NCBI GenBank assembly: GCA_903933395.1
Contig: CAIZKA010000092.1
Span: 1 to 11,562, forward strand
Reading direction: 5' to 3'
Length of the DNA stretch: 11,562 nucleotides
DNA from: an uncultured beta proteobacterium
GTDB lineage: Bacteria > Pseudomonadota > Gammaproteobacteria > Burkholderiales > Rhodocyclaceae
Below the pieces are notes generated by a model. The model had not been told where the DNA came from and did no database searches. It saw only the letters and a program-made list of their open reading frames with translations. A program made the translations under genes and the position numbers. Position 1 is the first letter of the stretch, and each line of letters starts with the position of its first letter. Of this stretch, positions 1 through 8,519 are shown in pieces.

Positions 1-4
1 GCTG

Positions 5-17
5 CGGGACATTCCCG
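5..17 (+). other. Small hairpin just upstream of dnaK
   Basis: A perfect 5-bp inverted repeat (CGGGA at 5-9, CAT loop, TCCCG at 13-17) lies about 27 bases before the dnaK start and is followed at 28-32 by five T residues. It is too short, and too far from the T-run, to be called a terminator with confidence. It may be the edge of a larger leader or of the grpE-dnaK spacer, which lies outside the window. No sigma32-type promoter is visible in the 44 bases available. Confidence 0.25.
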
Positions 18-32
18 GCGAGCAACATTTTT

Positions 33-38
33 AAAGGA
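33..38 (+). promoter_or_regulatory. Ribosome binding site of dnaK
   Basis: AAAGGA, 6 bases ahead of the ATG at 45. It supports this start, which also places the conserved GIDLGTTNS loop at the usual distance from the N terminus. Confidence 0.7.
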
Positions 39-44
39 AAAATC

Positions 45-1980
<1,936 letters not shown>

Positions 1981-1985
<5 letters not shown>

Positions 1986-2020
1986 ACCGGACACTCATAG
2001 AATCCGAGTGCCGTTCTAAC
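1981..2020 (+). other. Hairpin A spanning the dnaK stop codon
   Basis: GTTAGA (1981-1986) pairs with TCTAAC (2015-2020), CGG (1988-1990) with CCG (2011-2013), and CACTC (1992-1996) with GAGTG (2006-2010). This gives 14 base pairs with one C/T mismatch and one bulged A, closing a 9-base loop. The dnaK TAG stop (1983-1985) lies inside the outer stem, so a ribosome terminating on dnaK would melt the base of this structure. There is no T-run after it, so it is not a standard intrinsic terminator. It more likely acts in mRNA stability, processing or coupling. Confidence 0.6.
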
Positions 2021-2021
2021 T

Positions 2022-2064
2022 GGCCGAGTTGAAGCGGGCGACTTCGTCGCCCCTTAACTCGGCC
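2022..2064 (+). terminator. Hairpin B in the dnaK-dnaJ gap (possible partial terminator or processing site)
   Basis: A very strong inverted repeat. The outer arms GGCCGAGTT (2022-2030) and AACTCGGCC (2056-2064) are perfect; AAG (2032-2034) pairs with CTT (2053-2055); the inner arms GGGCGAC (2036-2042) and GTCGCCC (2046-2052) close a TTC loop. Together these make 19 base pairs with two single-base bulges (G2031, C2035). Only three T residues follow (2065-2067), so it is at best a leaky terminator. Since dnaJ starts 30 bases later and no separate dnaJ promoter is evident, read-through with attenuation or RNA processing is more likely than a full stop. Confidence 0.65.
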
Positions 2065-2093
2065 TTTGCACAAAGCAGCCTGGACAGATAAAC

Positions 2094-3224
2094 ATGGCAA
2101 AGAAGCGCGACTACTACGAAGTCCTCGGCGTCAATCGCGACGCCTCGGATGAGGACATCAAGAAGGCCTATCGCAAGCTGGCCATGAAACACCATCCGGA
2201 CCGCAATCCGGACAACCCGAAATCCGAGGAGCAGTTCAAGGAGGCCAAGGAAGCCTACGAAGTGCTCTCCGATCCGCAGAAGCGGCCCGCCTATGACCAG
2301 TACGGGCATGCCGGGGTTGATCCCCAGGCGGGGATGGGTCCCGGCGGGGCGGGAGCGGGCGGCTTCGCCGATGCCTTCTCCGACATCTTCGGCGACATCT
2401 TCGGCGGGGGGCAGAGGGGCGGCGGCCGTTCCAACGTCTATCGCGGCGCCGACCTGCGCTACAACCTCGAAGTCTCCCTCGAGGATGCCGCGCGCGGCAG
2501 CGAAACCCGTATCCGCATTCCGACCATGGCCGAGTGCGAAACCTGCAGCGGCAGCGGCGCCAAAAAAGGCAGCGAACCCAAGACCTGCCCGACCTGCGCC
2601 GGCCACGGCCAGGTGCGCATGCAGCAGGGCTTCTTCTCGATCCAGCAAACCTGCCCGAAATGCCACGGCACCGGGCGCTACATCGCCGATCCCTGCGGCA
2701 GTTGTCACGGCGCCGGCCGCGTCAAGCAGCACAAGACCCTGTCAGTCAAGATTCCATCGGGGATCGACGAAGGCGATCGGATACGGCTGACCGGCGAGGG
2801 CGAACCCGGCGTCAATGGCGGGCCGCCGGGCGACCTCTACGTGCAGATCCACCTCAAGGCCCACGCCGTGTTCCAGCGCGATCACGACGACCTGCATTGC
2901 GAGATGCCGATCAGCTTTGCCACCGCAGCTCTTGGCGGCGAAATCGAAGTTCCCACGCTCGACGGCGTGGCCAAGCTCAAGATTCCGGCCGAAACGCAAA
3001 CCGGCAAGGTCTTCCGCCTGCGCGGCAAGGGCATCAAGGGCGTGCGCTCCGCCAGCCACGGCGACCTGCTCTGCCATGTCGTGTTGGAAACGCCCGCCAA
3101 GCTAACCGACCGGCAGAAGGAACTGCTGCAGGAGTTCGAGGTGATCAGCCAGGGCAACGCCCAGCGTCACAGCCCGCGCGCGCAAGGCTGGATGGATCGG
3201 GTCAGGGATTTCTTCGGCGGCTGA
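2094..3224 (+). CDS. dnaJ: Co-chaperone DnaJ (Hsp40, type I)
   Basis: Delivers unfolded clients to DnaK and stimulates its ATPase; cytoplasmic. At 376 aa it has the full type I build. The J domain (about 1-70) carries HPD at residues 34-36. The Gly/Phe-rich region (about 71-115) includes a doubled DIFGDIF motif at 97-103. Four zinc-finger CxxCxGxG repeats lie between about 148 and 208 (CETCSGSG, CPTCAGHG, CPKCHGTG, CGSCHGAG), and the two C-terminal beta substrate-binding domains run to about 345. The ATG is preceded only by a weak ribosome site (TGGA near 2081-2084), so translation may be modest or depend on the structured RNA upstream. It follows dnaK after a 108-base gap filled by two hairpins, and is probably co-transcribed with it. 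It converges with cysS. Confidence 0.99.
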   Translation: MAKKRDYYEVLGVNRDASDEDIKKAYRKLAMKHHPDRNPDNPKSEEQFKEAKEAYEVLSDPQKRPAYDQYGHAGVDPQAGMGPGGAGAGGFADAFSDIFGDIFGGGQRGGGRSNVYRGADLRYNLEVSLEDAARGSETRIRIPTMAECETCSGSGAKKGSEPKTCPTCAGHGQVRMQQGFFSIQQTCPKCHGTGRYIADPCGSCHGAGRVKQHKTLSVKIPSGIDEGDRIRLTGEGEPGVNGGPPGDLYVQIHLKAHAVFQRDHDDLHCEMPISFATAALGGEIEVPTLDGVAKLKIPAETQTGKVFRLRGKGIKGVRSASHGDLLCHVVLETPAKLTDRQKELLQEFEVISQGNAQRHSPRAQGWMDRVRDFFGG

Positions 3225-3266
3225 GAACTACCCTACCCGGCACCGGCGATACGGCGATGGCTCCTC
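3225..3266. other. Convergent gap between dnaJ and cysS
   Basis: A 42-base gap between two stop codons. No GC-rich stem followed by a T-run is seen on either strand, so intrinsic termination of dnaJ or cysS is not visible here. Termination may be Rho-dependent or overlap the coding ends. Confidence 0.5.
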
Positions 3267-4637
3267 TCAGGCCCGGCGCCAAGTGGTTCCCTGCGGCCCG
3301 TCCTCCAGCACGATGCCGGCGGCCTTGAGTTCGTCGCGAATGCGGTCCGATTCGGCAAAATTCTTCGCCTTCTTCGCCGTGCTGCGGGCGCCGACTTTTG
3401 CTTCGATTTCTTCGTTGCTCAGGCCACCGGCCGGCGTCGCCTGCAGGAATAGCTGCGGATCGCGCTGCAGCAGGCCCAAAACGCCACCCAAGGCCTTGAG
3501 CTGAGTGGCAAGGACAACATCACCGCGATTCGCCGCGCCTGCCAGGTCGAACAGTACGGCCATGGCTTCGGGCGTGCCGAAATCGTCGTCCAGCGCGGCC
3601 TTGAAGCGCACCGCGTGGGCTTCATTCCAATCGACCTGCGCTTCACCGGCGACGCCCTTGAGCGAGGTGTAAAGCCTCGTCAGCGCCTGTCGCGCGTCGT
3701 CGAGGTGGACGTCGGAATAGTTCAGCGGGCTGCGGTAGTGGGCGCGCAGGATGAAAAAGCGCACCACTTCCGGATCGTATTTTTTCAACACCTCGCGGAT
3801 GGTGAAGAAATTGCCCAGCGACTTCGACATCTTCTCGTCATCGACACGGACGAAGCCGTTGTGCATCCAGTAATTGACGAACTGGCACTGGTGCGCGCCT
3901 TCGGACTGCGCAATCTCGTTCTCATGATGAGGGAACTGCAGGTCCTGGCCGCCGCCGTGGATGTCGAAGTGCTTGCCCAGCAGTTGCGAGCCCATGGCCG
4001 AGCACTCGATGTGCCAACCCGGACGACCCGGTCCCCAGGGCGATGCCCATTTCACTTCGGCGGGCTCGTCGTCGCGGGCATGTTTCCACAGCACGAAATC
4101 GAGCGGATCCTGCTTGCCGGCCATGACGTCGACGCGCTCGCCGGCACGCAGGTCCTCCAGGGACTTGCCCGAGAGCTTGCCGTAACCGTCGAACTTGCGC
4201 ACCGAGTAACAGACATCATTGCTCGCGGCGACGTAGGCGTAGCCGTTCTTTTCCAGCGTGACTATCATGTCCAGCATCTGCGCCACGTATTCCGTGGCGC
4301 GTGGTTCGGCATCCGGGCGCAGCACGCCCAGCGCACCGGCATCTTCATTCATCGCGGCGATGAAGCGGTCGGTGAGCTGGCGGATCGTCTCGCCGTTCTC
4401 CTGAGCGCGGCGGATGATCTTGTCGTCGATGTCGGTGATGTTGCGCACATAGTTCAGGGCGTAGCCGCTGGCCCGCAGCCAACGCGCCACCATGTCGAAC
4501 ACCACCATCACGCGGGCATGGCCGAGATGGCAGAAGTCATACACGGTCATGCCGCAGACGTACATATTGACGCGGCCTGGTTCAATGGGGATAAAGGCCT
4601 GCTTGTCGCGGGCCAGGGTGTTGTATATCTTCAGCAT
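3267..4637 (-). CDS. cysS: Cysteine--tRNA ligase (CysRS)
   Basis: Class I aminoacyl-tRNA synthetase that charges tRNA-Cys; cytoplasmic and essential. 456 aa from the chosen start, close to the usual ~460. It begins MLKIYNTL, the conserved N terminus of the family. Visible: zinc ligand Cys28 in the CGMTVYD motif; the HIGH-class signature as HLGH at 37-40; the further zinc-site motifs HIECSAMG and HHENEIAQSE; the KMSKS loop at 269-273; and a C-terminal helical and anticodon-binding region ending LEDGPQGTTWRRA. A longer reading from 4715 would add 26 unconserved residues and would start upstream of the likely promoter -10 box (4696-4701), so it is rejected. No clear Shine-Dalgarno precedes the ATG. 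It converges with dnaJ and diverges from the TPR gene. Confidence 0.98.
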   Translation of the reverse strand: MLKIYNTLARDKQAFIPIEPGRVNMYVCGMTVYDFCHLGHARVMVVFDMVARWLRASGYALNYVRNITDIDDKIIRRAQENGETIRQLTDRFIAAMNEDAGALGVLRPDAEPRATEYVAQMLDMIVTLEKNGYAYVAASNDVCYSVRKFDGYGKLSGKSLEDLRAGERVDVMAGKQDPLDFVLWKHARDDEPAEVKWASPWGPGRPGWHIECSAMGSQLLGKHFDIHGGGQDLQFPHHENEIAQSEGAHQCQFVNYWMHNGFVRVDDEKMSKSLGNFFTIREVLKKYDPEVVRFFILRAHYRSPLNYSDVHLDDARQALTRLYTSLKGVAGEAQVDWNEAHAVRFKAALDDDFGTPEAMAVLFDLAGAANRGDVVLATQLKALGGVLGLLQRDPQLFLQATPAGGLSNEEIEAKVGARSTAKKAKNFAESDRIRDELKAAGIVLEDGPQGTTWRRA

Positions 4638-4695
4638 GGGTCGGGGAATCGCCTGAACGCCGCGATAAGCGGAAAGATGGGCTCGAAAGGCCCGT

Positions 4696-4725
4696 ATTAT
4701 CGCGCCATTGATCAAACTCGGTCAG
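4696..4725 (-). promoter_or_regulatory. Candidate sigma70-type promoter for cysS
   Basis: On the minus strand, a -35-like CTGACC (plus coordinates 4720-4725) is separated by 18 bases from a -10-like GATAAT (4696-4701). Transcription would begin near 4689, giving a leader of about 50 bases before the cysS ATG at 4637. This is a pattern match only. Confidence 0.45.
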
Positions 4726-4726
4726 G

Positions 4727-4756
4727 TTGTCGGGAAGGCGGGCTTCTTGGTAGAAT
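4727..4756 (+). promoter_or_regulatory. Candidate sigma70-type promoter for the TPR / L,D-transpeptidase operon
   Basis: TTGTCG (4727-4732), an 18-base spacer and TAGAAT (4751-4756). The -35 box lies one base from the -35 box of the divergent cysS promoter candidate, so the two promoters would stand back to back. The predicted start near 4763 leaves a leader of about 130 bases before the ATG at 4896. That leader starts with an imperfect hairpin (CCGGATG at 4770-4776 against CATTCCGG at 4782-4789). Confidence 0.4.
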
Positions 4757-4895
4757 TCGACGCTGAATCCCGGATGGTTTTCATTCCGGCGAAAGCGAAG
4801 TTTCAGTGCGGGCTGGCGACGGTTTTACCGGCACCAAGCGCAGCGCGCCGTAACTAAATCGAATTTCGGGCAACCGCCAAAAAGAAGCATATACC

Positions 4896-5948
4896 ATGAC
4901 CCAGATCCGCCTCAAAGCCTCACACATCCTCGTTTCAGCCATTTCTGCTGTTCTCATGCTGTTGGCGCCGACGGTGCGTGCGGACGCCCTGCAGGACATT
5001 GGCAAACAGATCAAGCAGGGGCAGTATTCCCAAGCGCTGGAACAGGTGGACAAGTACCTGGCCGGCAAGCCCAAGGACGCCCAGGGCCGCTTCCTCAAGG
5101 GCATCATCCTGACCGAGATGAACAAGCCGAACGAGGCTGTAGCCATATTCACCAAGCTGACCGAGGACTATCCGGAACTGCCTGAACCCTACAACAACCT
5201 CGCCGTCATCTACGCCCAGCAGAAGCAGTTCGACAAGGCCAAGCAGGCTCTGGAAATGGCCATTCGCACCCATCCTTCTTACGCCACGGCCCACGAAAAT
5301 CTCGGCGACATCTACGCCCGCCTCGCCAGCCAGGCTTACGACAAGGCGCTGCAAATCGATTCGTCGAACTCCAGCGCGCAGAAGAAGCTGGCCATGATCA
5401 GCGATTTGATGGGCACCGGCAACCGCCCCGGCAAGGCCACCAAGCCGATCGGCGATGCGCGTCCGGTTGAACCCGTAAAGCTTGCGGAGACCCCCAAACC
5501 ACAGGCAGCGACGGTACCAGCCGCCGCCGCACCGGTTGCCATGCCCGCCGCCGAACCGGCGAAACCCGCCGAACCGGTCAGGCCCGCACCGGCAAAAGCT
5601 TCCGGCGACGCCAAAGCCGATGTCACCGCTGCCATCGACCAGTGGGCAGCCGCATGGTCGCGCAAGGATGTCAAGACTTACCTCGCTGCCTATGCCCGTG
5701 ACTTCAAGACTCCGGGCGGCGAGTCGCGCGCGGCATGGGATGCCGAGCGCCAGAAACGCATCGACAAGCCGGGCACAATCCAGGTCAGCTACGAAAACCT
5801 GCAGATCACCGTCGATGGCGACGCGGCAACGGCGAAATTCCGCCAGCACTACAAGTCGGCGTCGCTCAAGACCTCGAGCAACAAGGTCCTGCAACTGGTC
5901 AAGCGTGACGGCAAATGGCTGATCGTGCAGGAGCGGGTCGGTACCTGA
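4896..5948 (+). CDS. Exported TPR protein with C-terminal NTF2-like domain
   Basis: 350 aa. A Sec-type signal peptide (basic start, hydrophobic core 11-25, probable cleavage after Ala29 in TVRA/DA) predicts periplasmic export. Residues about 30-170 form roughly three to four tetratricopeptide repeats, a protein-protein interaction scaffold; the last repeat is degenerate. A Pro/Ala-rich flexible linker follows (about 172-240), then a domain at about 242-350 that resembles the NTF2/SnoaL-like fold (two Trp in an opening helix, a strand-rich middle, and an ending of the form KRDGKWLIVQE). The same type of domain ends the next gene, which overlaps it by TGATG. No catalytic motif is seen. I infer a scaffold or partner for the neighbouring peptidoglycan enzyme; a general envelope stress role is an alternative. 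The ribosome site is weak (AAGAAG at 4882-4887). Confidence 0.9.
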   Translation: MTQIRLKASHILVSAISAVLMLLAPTVRADALQDIGKQIKQGQYSQALEQVDKYLAGKPKDAQGRFLKGIILTEMNKPNEAVAIFTKLTEDYPELPEPYNNLAVIYAQQKQFDKAKQALEMAIRTHPSYATAHENLGDIYARLASQAYDKALQIDSSNSSAQKKLAMISDLMGTGNRPGKATKPIGDARPVEPVKLAETPKPQAATVPAAAAPVAMPAAEPAKPAEPVRPAPAKASGDAKADVTAAIDQWAAAWSRKDVKTYLAAYARDFKTPGGESRAAWDAERQKRIDKPGTIQVSYENLQITVDGDAATAKFRQHYKSASLKTSSNKVLQLVKRDGKWLIVQERVGT

Positions 5949-7192
5949 TGCCCTGCCCCTTGCGCCACCTGGCCGTCGTCTCGGCCTGCAGCCTCCTCCT
6001 CGCGGCAACTGCCGCCGGAGCCGCCGGCAAGGCGCCCGCCCATCTCAAGAAGGCTGCAGCCGGCAACATCGTAGAGGCGAGCTACACGGATTCCGGCCCG
6101 GAACCGCTGCTGGCGAAAGTATTCGACGCCATCGAAGCCAACCAGCTTGACGTCGCCATGCAGCAGACGGAAATGCTGATCAAGGCCTATCCCAATTTCC
6201 GGCTCGCGCATCTGGTCAAGGGCGACCTGCTGCTGGCCCGCTCGCGCCCCCTGATGGCCTTCGGCGAAGGCGGCGGGCCCGCCGCGGGAGAAAAGATCGC
6301 CGATCTGCGCGACGAAGCCATCGTCCGCCTCAAGGGCTACCGCACCAAGCCGCCGGCCGACTATGTACCGCGCTACCTGCTGCAGATGGAGCCGGAACAG
6401 AAGCATGCGATCGTCGTCGATACGCAAAAGTCCCGGCTCTACCTCTACCAGAACGACAAGGGCACACCGCGCTTCGTCGCCGACTACTACATCTCGCAGG
6501 GCAAACTGGGCGCGGACAAGACCCGCGAGGGCGACAAGAAGACGCCGATCGGCGTCTATCACGTTACCTCGAGCCTGCCGCGGCAGAAGCTCGCCGACCT
6601 TTACGGCAGCGGCGCCTTCCCCATCAACTATCCCAACGACTGGGACAAGCGCCAGGGGCGCAACGGCCACGGCATCTGGCTGCACGGCACGCCCTCCGAC
6701 ACCTTTTCGCGCCCGCCCAAGGCATCCGACGGCTGCGTGGTGCTGGCCAACCAGGACCTCGACTCGCTGTCGAAGACCCTCCAGATCGGCCTGACGCCGG
6801 TAATCATCAGCAACAGCATCGAATGGCTGTCGCTTGACGACTGGCAGAGCGAACGCAGTGCGCTGCTCAAGATGATCGAGGAGTGGCGGCAGGACTGGGA
6901 AAGCCGCAACGTCGACAGCTATGCCAGGCACTACTCGCACAAATTCAATACGGACGGTCAGGGCTACCGGGAATGGGTCGAGCACAAGCGCAAGGTCAAT
7001 GCGGGCAAGAGCTGGATAAAGGTCGCGACCGGCAACATCAGCATGTTCCGCAACCCCGGTACCGAAGAATACGTCGTCGTCACCTTCGAGCAGGACTACC
7101 GCTCGAGCAATCTTTCCGGCCAGATGAAAAAGCGCCAGTACTGGATCAAGGAAGGCGGCCGCTGGAAGATTGTTTTTGAAGGCAGCGCCTGA
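5948..7192 (+). CDS. L,D-transpeptidase-fold (YkuD) peptidoglycan enzyme with NTF2-like C-terminal domain
   Basis: 414 aa, exported. The start chosen is the ATG at 5948, overlapping the previous stop as TGATG, which implies translational coupling; AGGAG at 5929-5933 is somewhat distant. The signal peptide covers about 1-26. An N-terminal region (about 40-145) is followed by the YkuD domain (about 152-285), which opens HAIVVDTQKSRLYLY and holds the catalytic pair His246 (LHGT) and Cys263 (SDGCVV). The motif has Asp where classic enzymes have His (SHGC). An NTF2-like domain fills about 306-414. This domain order matches the Helicobacter Csd6 / Campylobacter Pgp2 enzymes, which are L,D-carboxypeptidases trimming tetrapeptides in cell-shape control. 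Cross-linking or lipoprotein-anchoring activity is equally possible from the fold alone. The fold assignment is firm; the exact reaction is not. Confidence 0.92.
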   Translation: MPCPLRHLAVVSACSLLLAATAAGAAGKAPAHLKKAAAGNIVEASYTDSGPEPLLAKVFDAIEANQLDVAMQQTEMLIKAYPNFRLAHLVKGDLLLARSRPLMAFGEGGGPAAGEKIADLRDEAIVRLKGYRTKPPADYVPRYLLQMEPEQKHAIVVDTQKSRLYLYQNDKGTPRFVADYYISQGKLGADKTREGDKKTPIGVYHVTSSLPRQKLADLYGSGAFPINYPNDWDKRQGRNGHGIWLHGTPSDTFSRPPKASDGCVVLANQDLDSLSKTLQIGLTPVIISNSIEWLSLDDWQSERSALLKMIEEWRQDWESRNVDSYARHYSHKFNTDGQGYREWVEHKRKVNAGKSWIKVATGNISMFRNPGTEEYVVVTFEQDYRSSNLSGQMKKRQYWIKEGGRWKIVFEGSA

Positions 7193-7237
7193 TCCACCCT
7201 TCGCCCGTCGTTTCCCGCTCCCTTGCGTACATTCCCC

Positions 7238-7242
7238 GGAGG
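7238..7242 (+). promoter_or_regulatory. Ribosome binding site deciding the ppiA start
   Basis: GGAGG, 4 bases before the ATG at 7247. It is the only good site in the 54-base gap and favours this start over the in-frame one at 7223, which would put extra residues before a signal peptide. Confidence 0.65.
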
Positions 7243-7246
7243 CTCC

Positions 7247-7810
7247 ATGCACCGTCTGTTAATGCTTGCGTTCGCACTTCTTTCCAGCTTCACCGCATTC
7301 GCCGCCAACCCCCAGGTAGAGATGAAGACTTCGATGGGGACGGTAGTCATCGAGTTGTATCTGGACAAGGCGCCGAAGTCGGTGGAAAACTTCCTCCAGT
7401 ACGCCAGGGATGACTTCTTCAAGGACACGGCGTTCCACCGCGTGATTCCCGGCTTCATGATCCAGGGCGGCGGCTTCACCGCGGACATGAAGCAGAAAGA
7501 AACCCGGGCCGCTATCCAGAATGAAGCCAAGAACGGGCTGAAGAACGAAACCGGCACCCTGGCCATGGCGCGCACCGGCGATCCGCATTCGGCAACCGCG
7601 CAATTCTTCATCAACCTCAAGGACAACAGCTTCCTCGACTATCCCAGTCGTGACGGCTGGGGCTACGCCGTATTCGGCAAGGTCGTGCAGGGCTTCGACA
7701 TCGTGCAGAAGATCGCCACCGTACCGACCAGCAATGCCGGCCCGCACCAGAACGTGCCGACCATCCCGGTGCTGATCGAATCCGTCAAGCTGCTGCCGGC
7801 AAAGAAATAA
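7247..7810 (+). CDS. ppiA: Exported cyclophilin-type peptidyl-prolyl cis-trans isomerase
   Basis: Catalyses cis-trans isomerisation of Xaa-Pro bonds, here in the periplasm. 187 aa. The start is set by GGAGG at 7238-7242 and by a clean signal peptide (hydrophobic 4-17, cleavage after Ala19 in AFA/AN); an in-frame upstream start would add eight residues without support. Cyclophilin signatures: FHRVIPGFMIQGGGF from residue 63 with active-site Arg65, then ATAQFFIN and the late GYAVFGKVVQGFD segment. It follows the transpeptidase by 54 bases with no obvious terminator and precedes a second cyclophilin by 20 bases, so the two are surely co-transcribed. The ppiA name is given for the exported class. 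Confidence 0.96.
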   Translation: MHRLLMLAFALLSSFTAFAANPQVEMKTSMGTVVIELYLDKAPKSVENFLQYARDDFFKDTAFHRVIPGFMIQGGGFTADMKQKETRAAIQNEAKNGLKNETGTLAMARTGDPHSATAQFFINLKDNSFLDYPSRDGWGYAVFGKVVQGFDIVQKIATVPTSNAGPHQNVPTIPVLIESVKLLPAKK

Positions 7811-7830
7811 ACCACACAGGACCTCAGCTC

Positions 7831-8319
7831 ATGATCAAACTCACTACCAGCCACGGCGTCATCACCCTCGAACTCGACGCCGAAAAGGCGCCCAAGAGCG
7901 CCGCGAATTTCATCGCCTACGTCGAAGCCGGCCATTACGACAACACGATTTTTCACCGGGTCATCGACGGCTTCATGATCCAGGGCGGCGGCTTCGAGCC
8001 GGGCATGGACCAGAAACCGGTCAAGGCGGCCATTGAAAATGAGGCGAAGAACGGCCTCAGGAACGAGATGTACACCGTCGCCATGGCCCGCACCAGCGAC
8101 CCGCACTCGGCCACGGCACAGTTCTTCATCAACGTCGGCGACAACGACTTCCTCGACTTCGACAAGTGCCAGGACGGCTGGGGCTACTGTGTCTTCGGCC
8201 GCGTCATCGAGGGCAAGGATGTCGTCGACAAGATCAAGGCGGTCAAGACCGCCAACAAGGACTTCCACCAGAACGTGCCGCGGGAAGACGTCGTCATCGA
8301 GCGTGCCGAAGTCGTCTGA
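7831..8319 (+). CDS. ppiB: Cytoplasmic cyclophilin-type peptidyl-prolyl cis-trans isomerase
   Basis: 162 aa, the usual length of bacterial PpiB, with no signal peptide, so cytoplasmic. It opens MIKLTTSHGVITLELDAEKAP, the standard cyclophilin first strand. It carries FHRVIDGFMIQGGGF (active-site Arg43), ATAQFFINVGDNDFLDF and GYCVFGRVIEGKDVV. An AGGA site at 7818-7821 lies 9 bases before the ATG. It is a paralogue of the exported gene just upstream, including a 28-base identical stretch, which suggests a tandem duplication in which only one copy has a signal peptide, or a later conversion between the two. It likely ends the operon that begins with the TPR gene. Confidence 0.97.
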   Translation: MIKLTTSHGVITLELDAEKAPKSAANFIAYVEAGHYDNTIFHRVIDGFMIQGGGFEPGMDQKPVKAAIENEAKNGLRNEMYTVAMARTSDPHSATAQFFINVGDNDFLDFDKCQDGWGYCVFGRVIEGKDVVDKIKAVKTANKDFHQNVPREDVVIERAEVV

Positions 8320-8372
8320 AAGCTTACGAATAAATCTACTGCGCGTGCCGGATCGGGGCTTGGGCGGCTCAC

Positions 8373-8402
8373 TTGGCAAACCCGGCTATCCTCACATATA
8401 AC
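8373..8402 (+). promoter_or_regulatory. Sigma70-type promoter for lpxH
   Basis: TTGGCA (8373-8378), 18-base spacer, TATAAC (8397-8402): each hexamer differs from consensus at one position. This is the best promoter match found in the window. It predicts a start near 8409 and independent transcription of lpxH with a leader of about 150 bases. Confidence 0.6.
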
Positions 8403-8453
8403 GACATATGTTCCGGTAGCTGCCACCGCAACGCACGCAGTGCGCTTGCGCGC

Positions 8454-8519
8454 CTGCTCGGGGCCGCACCCCGCTGCAGCCACGCGGCTACGCCCCGAAG
8501 GAAGCCCCCTTGGGGGGCG
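8454..8519 (+). repeat. GC-rich palindromic element upstream of lpxH
   Basis: Three neighbouring hairpin-forming units. CTGC/GGGG (8454-8463) pairs with CCCC/GCAG (8469-8479). AGCC (8478-8481) pairs with GGCT (8486-8489). CGCCCC (8491-8496) pairs with GGGGCG (8514-8519), enclosing a C5/G5 run. The base composition and palindromes look like the short dispersed intergenic repeats common in betaproteobacterial genomes. Only one copy is present in this window, so the repeat nature is inferred, not shown. Confidence 0.4.

Noticed and set aside
2022..2067. A full intrinsic terminator separating dnaK from dnaJ
   Set aside because: The stem is strong but only three T residues follow, and no dnaJ promoter is visible downstream, so complete termination is unlikely.
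4638..4715. A 26-residue N-terminal extension of CysRS
   Set aside because: The family begins at MLKIYNTL; the extension is unconserved and lies partly upstream of the predicted transcription start.
3615..4766. A 383-codon open frame on the plus strand across cysS
   Set aside because: It is antisense to the certain cysS gene, and its His/Val/Ala-rich composition is typical of a shadow frame.
5849..7252. A 467-codon open frame antisense to the L,D-transpeptidase gene
   Set aside because: The opposite strand holds a clear YkuD catalytic motif, signal peptide and operon structure; the antisense frame has none.
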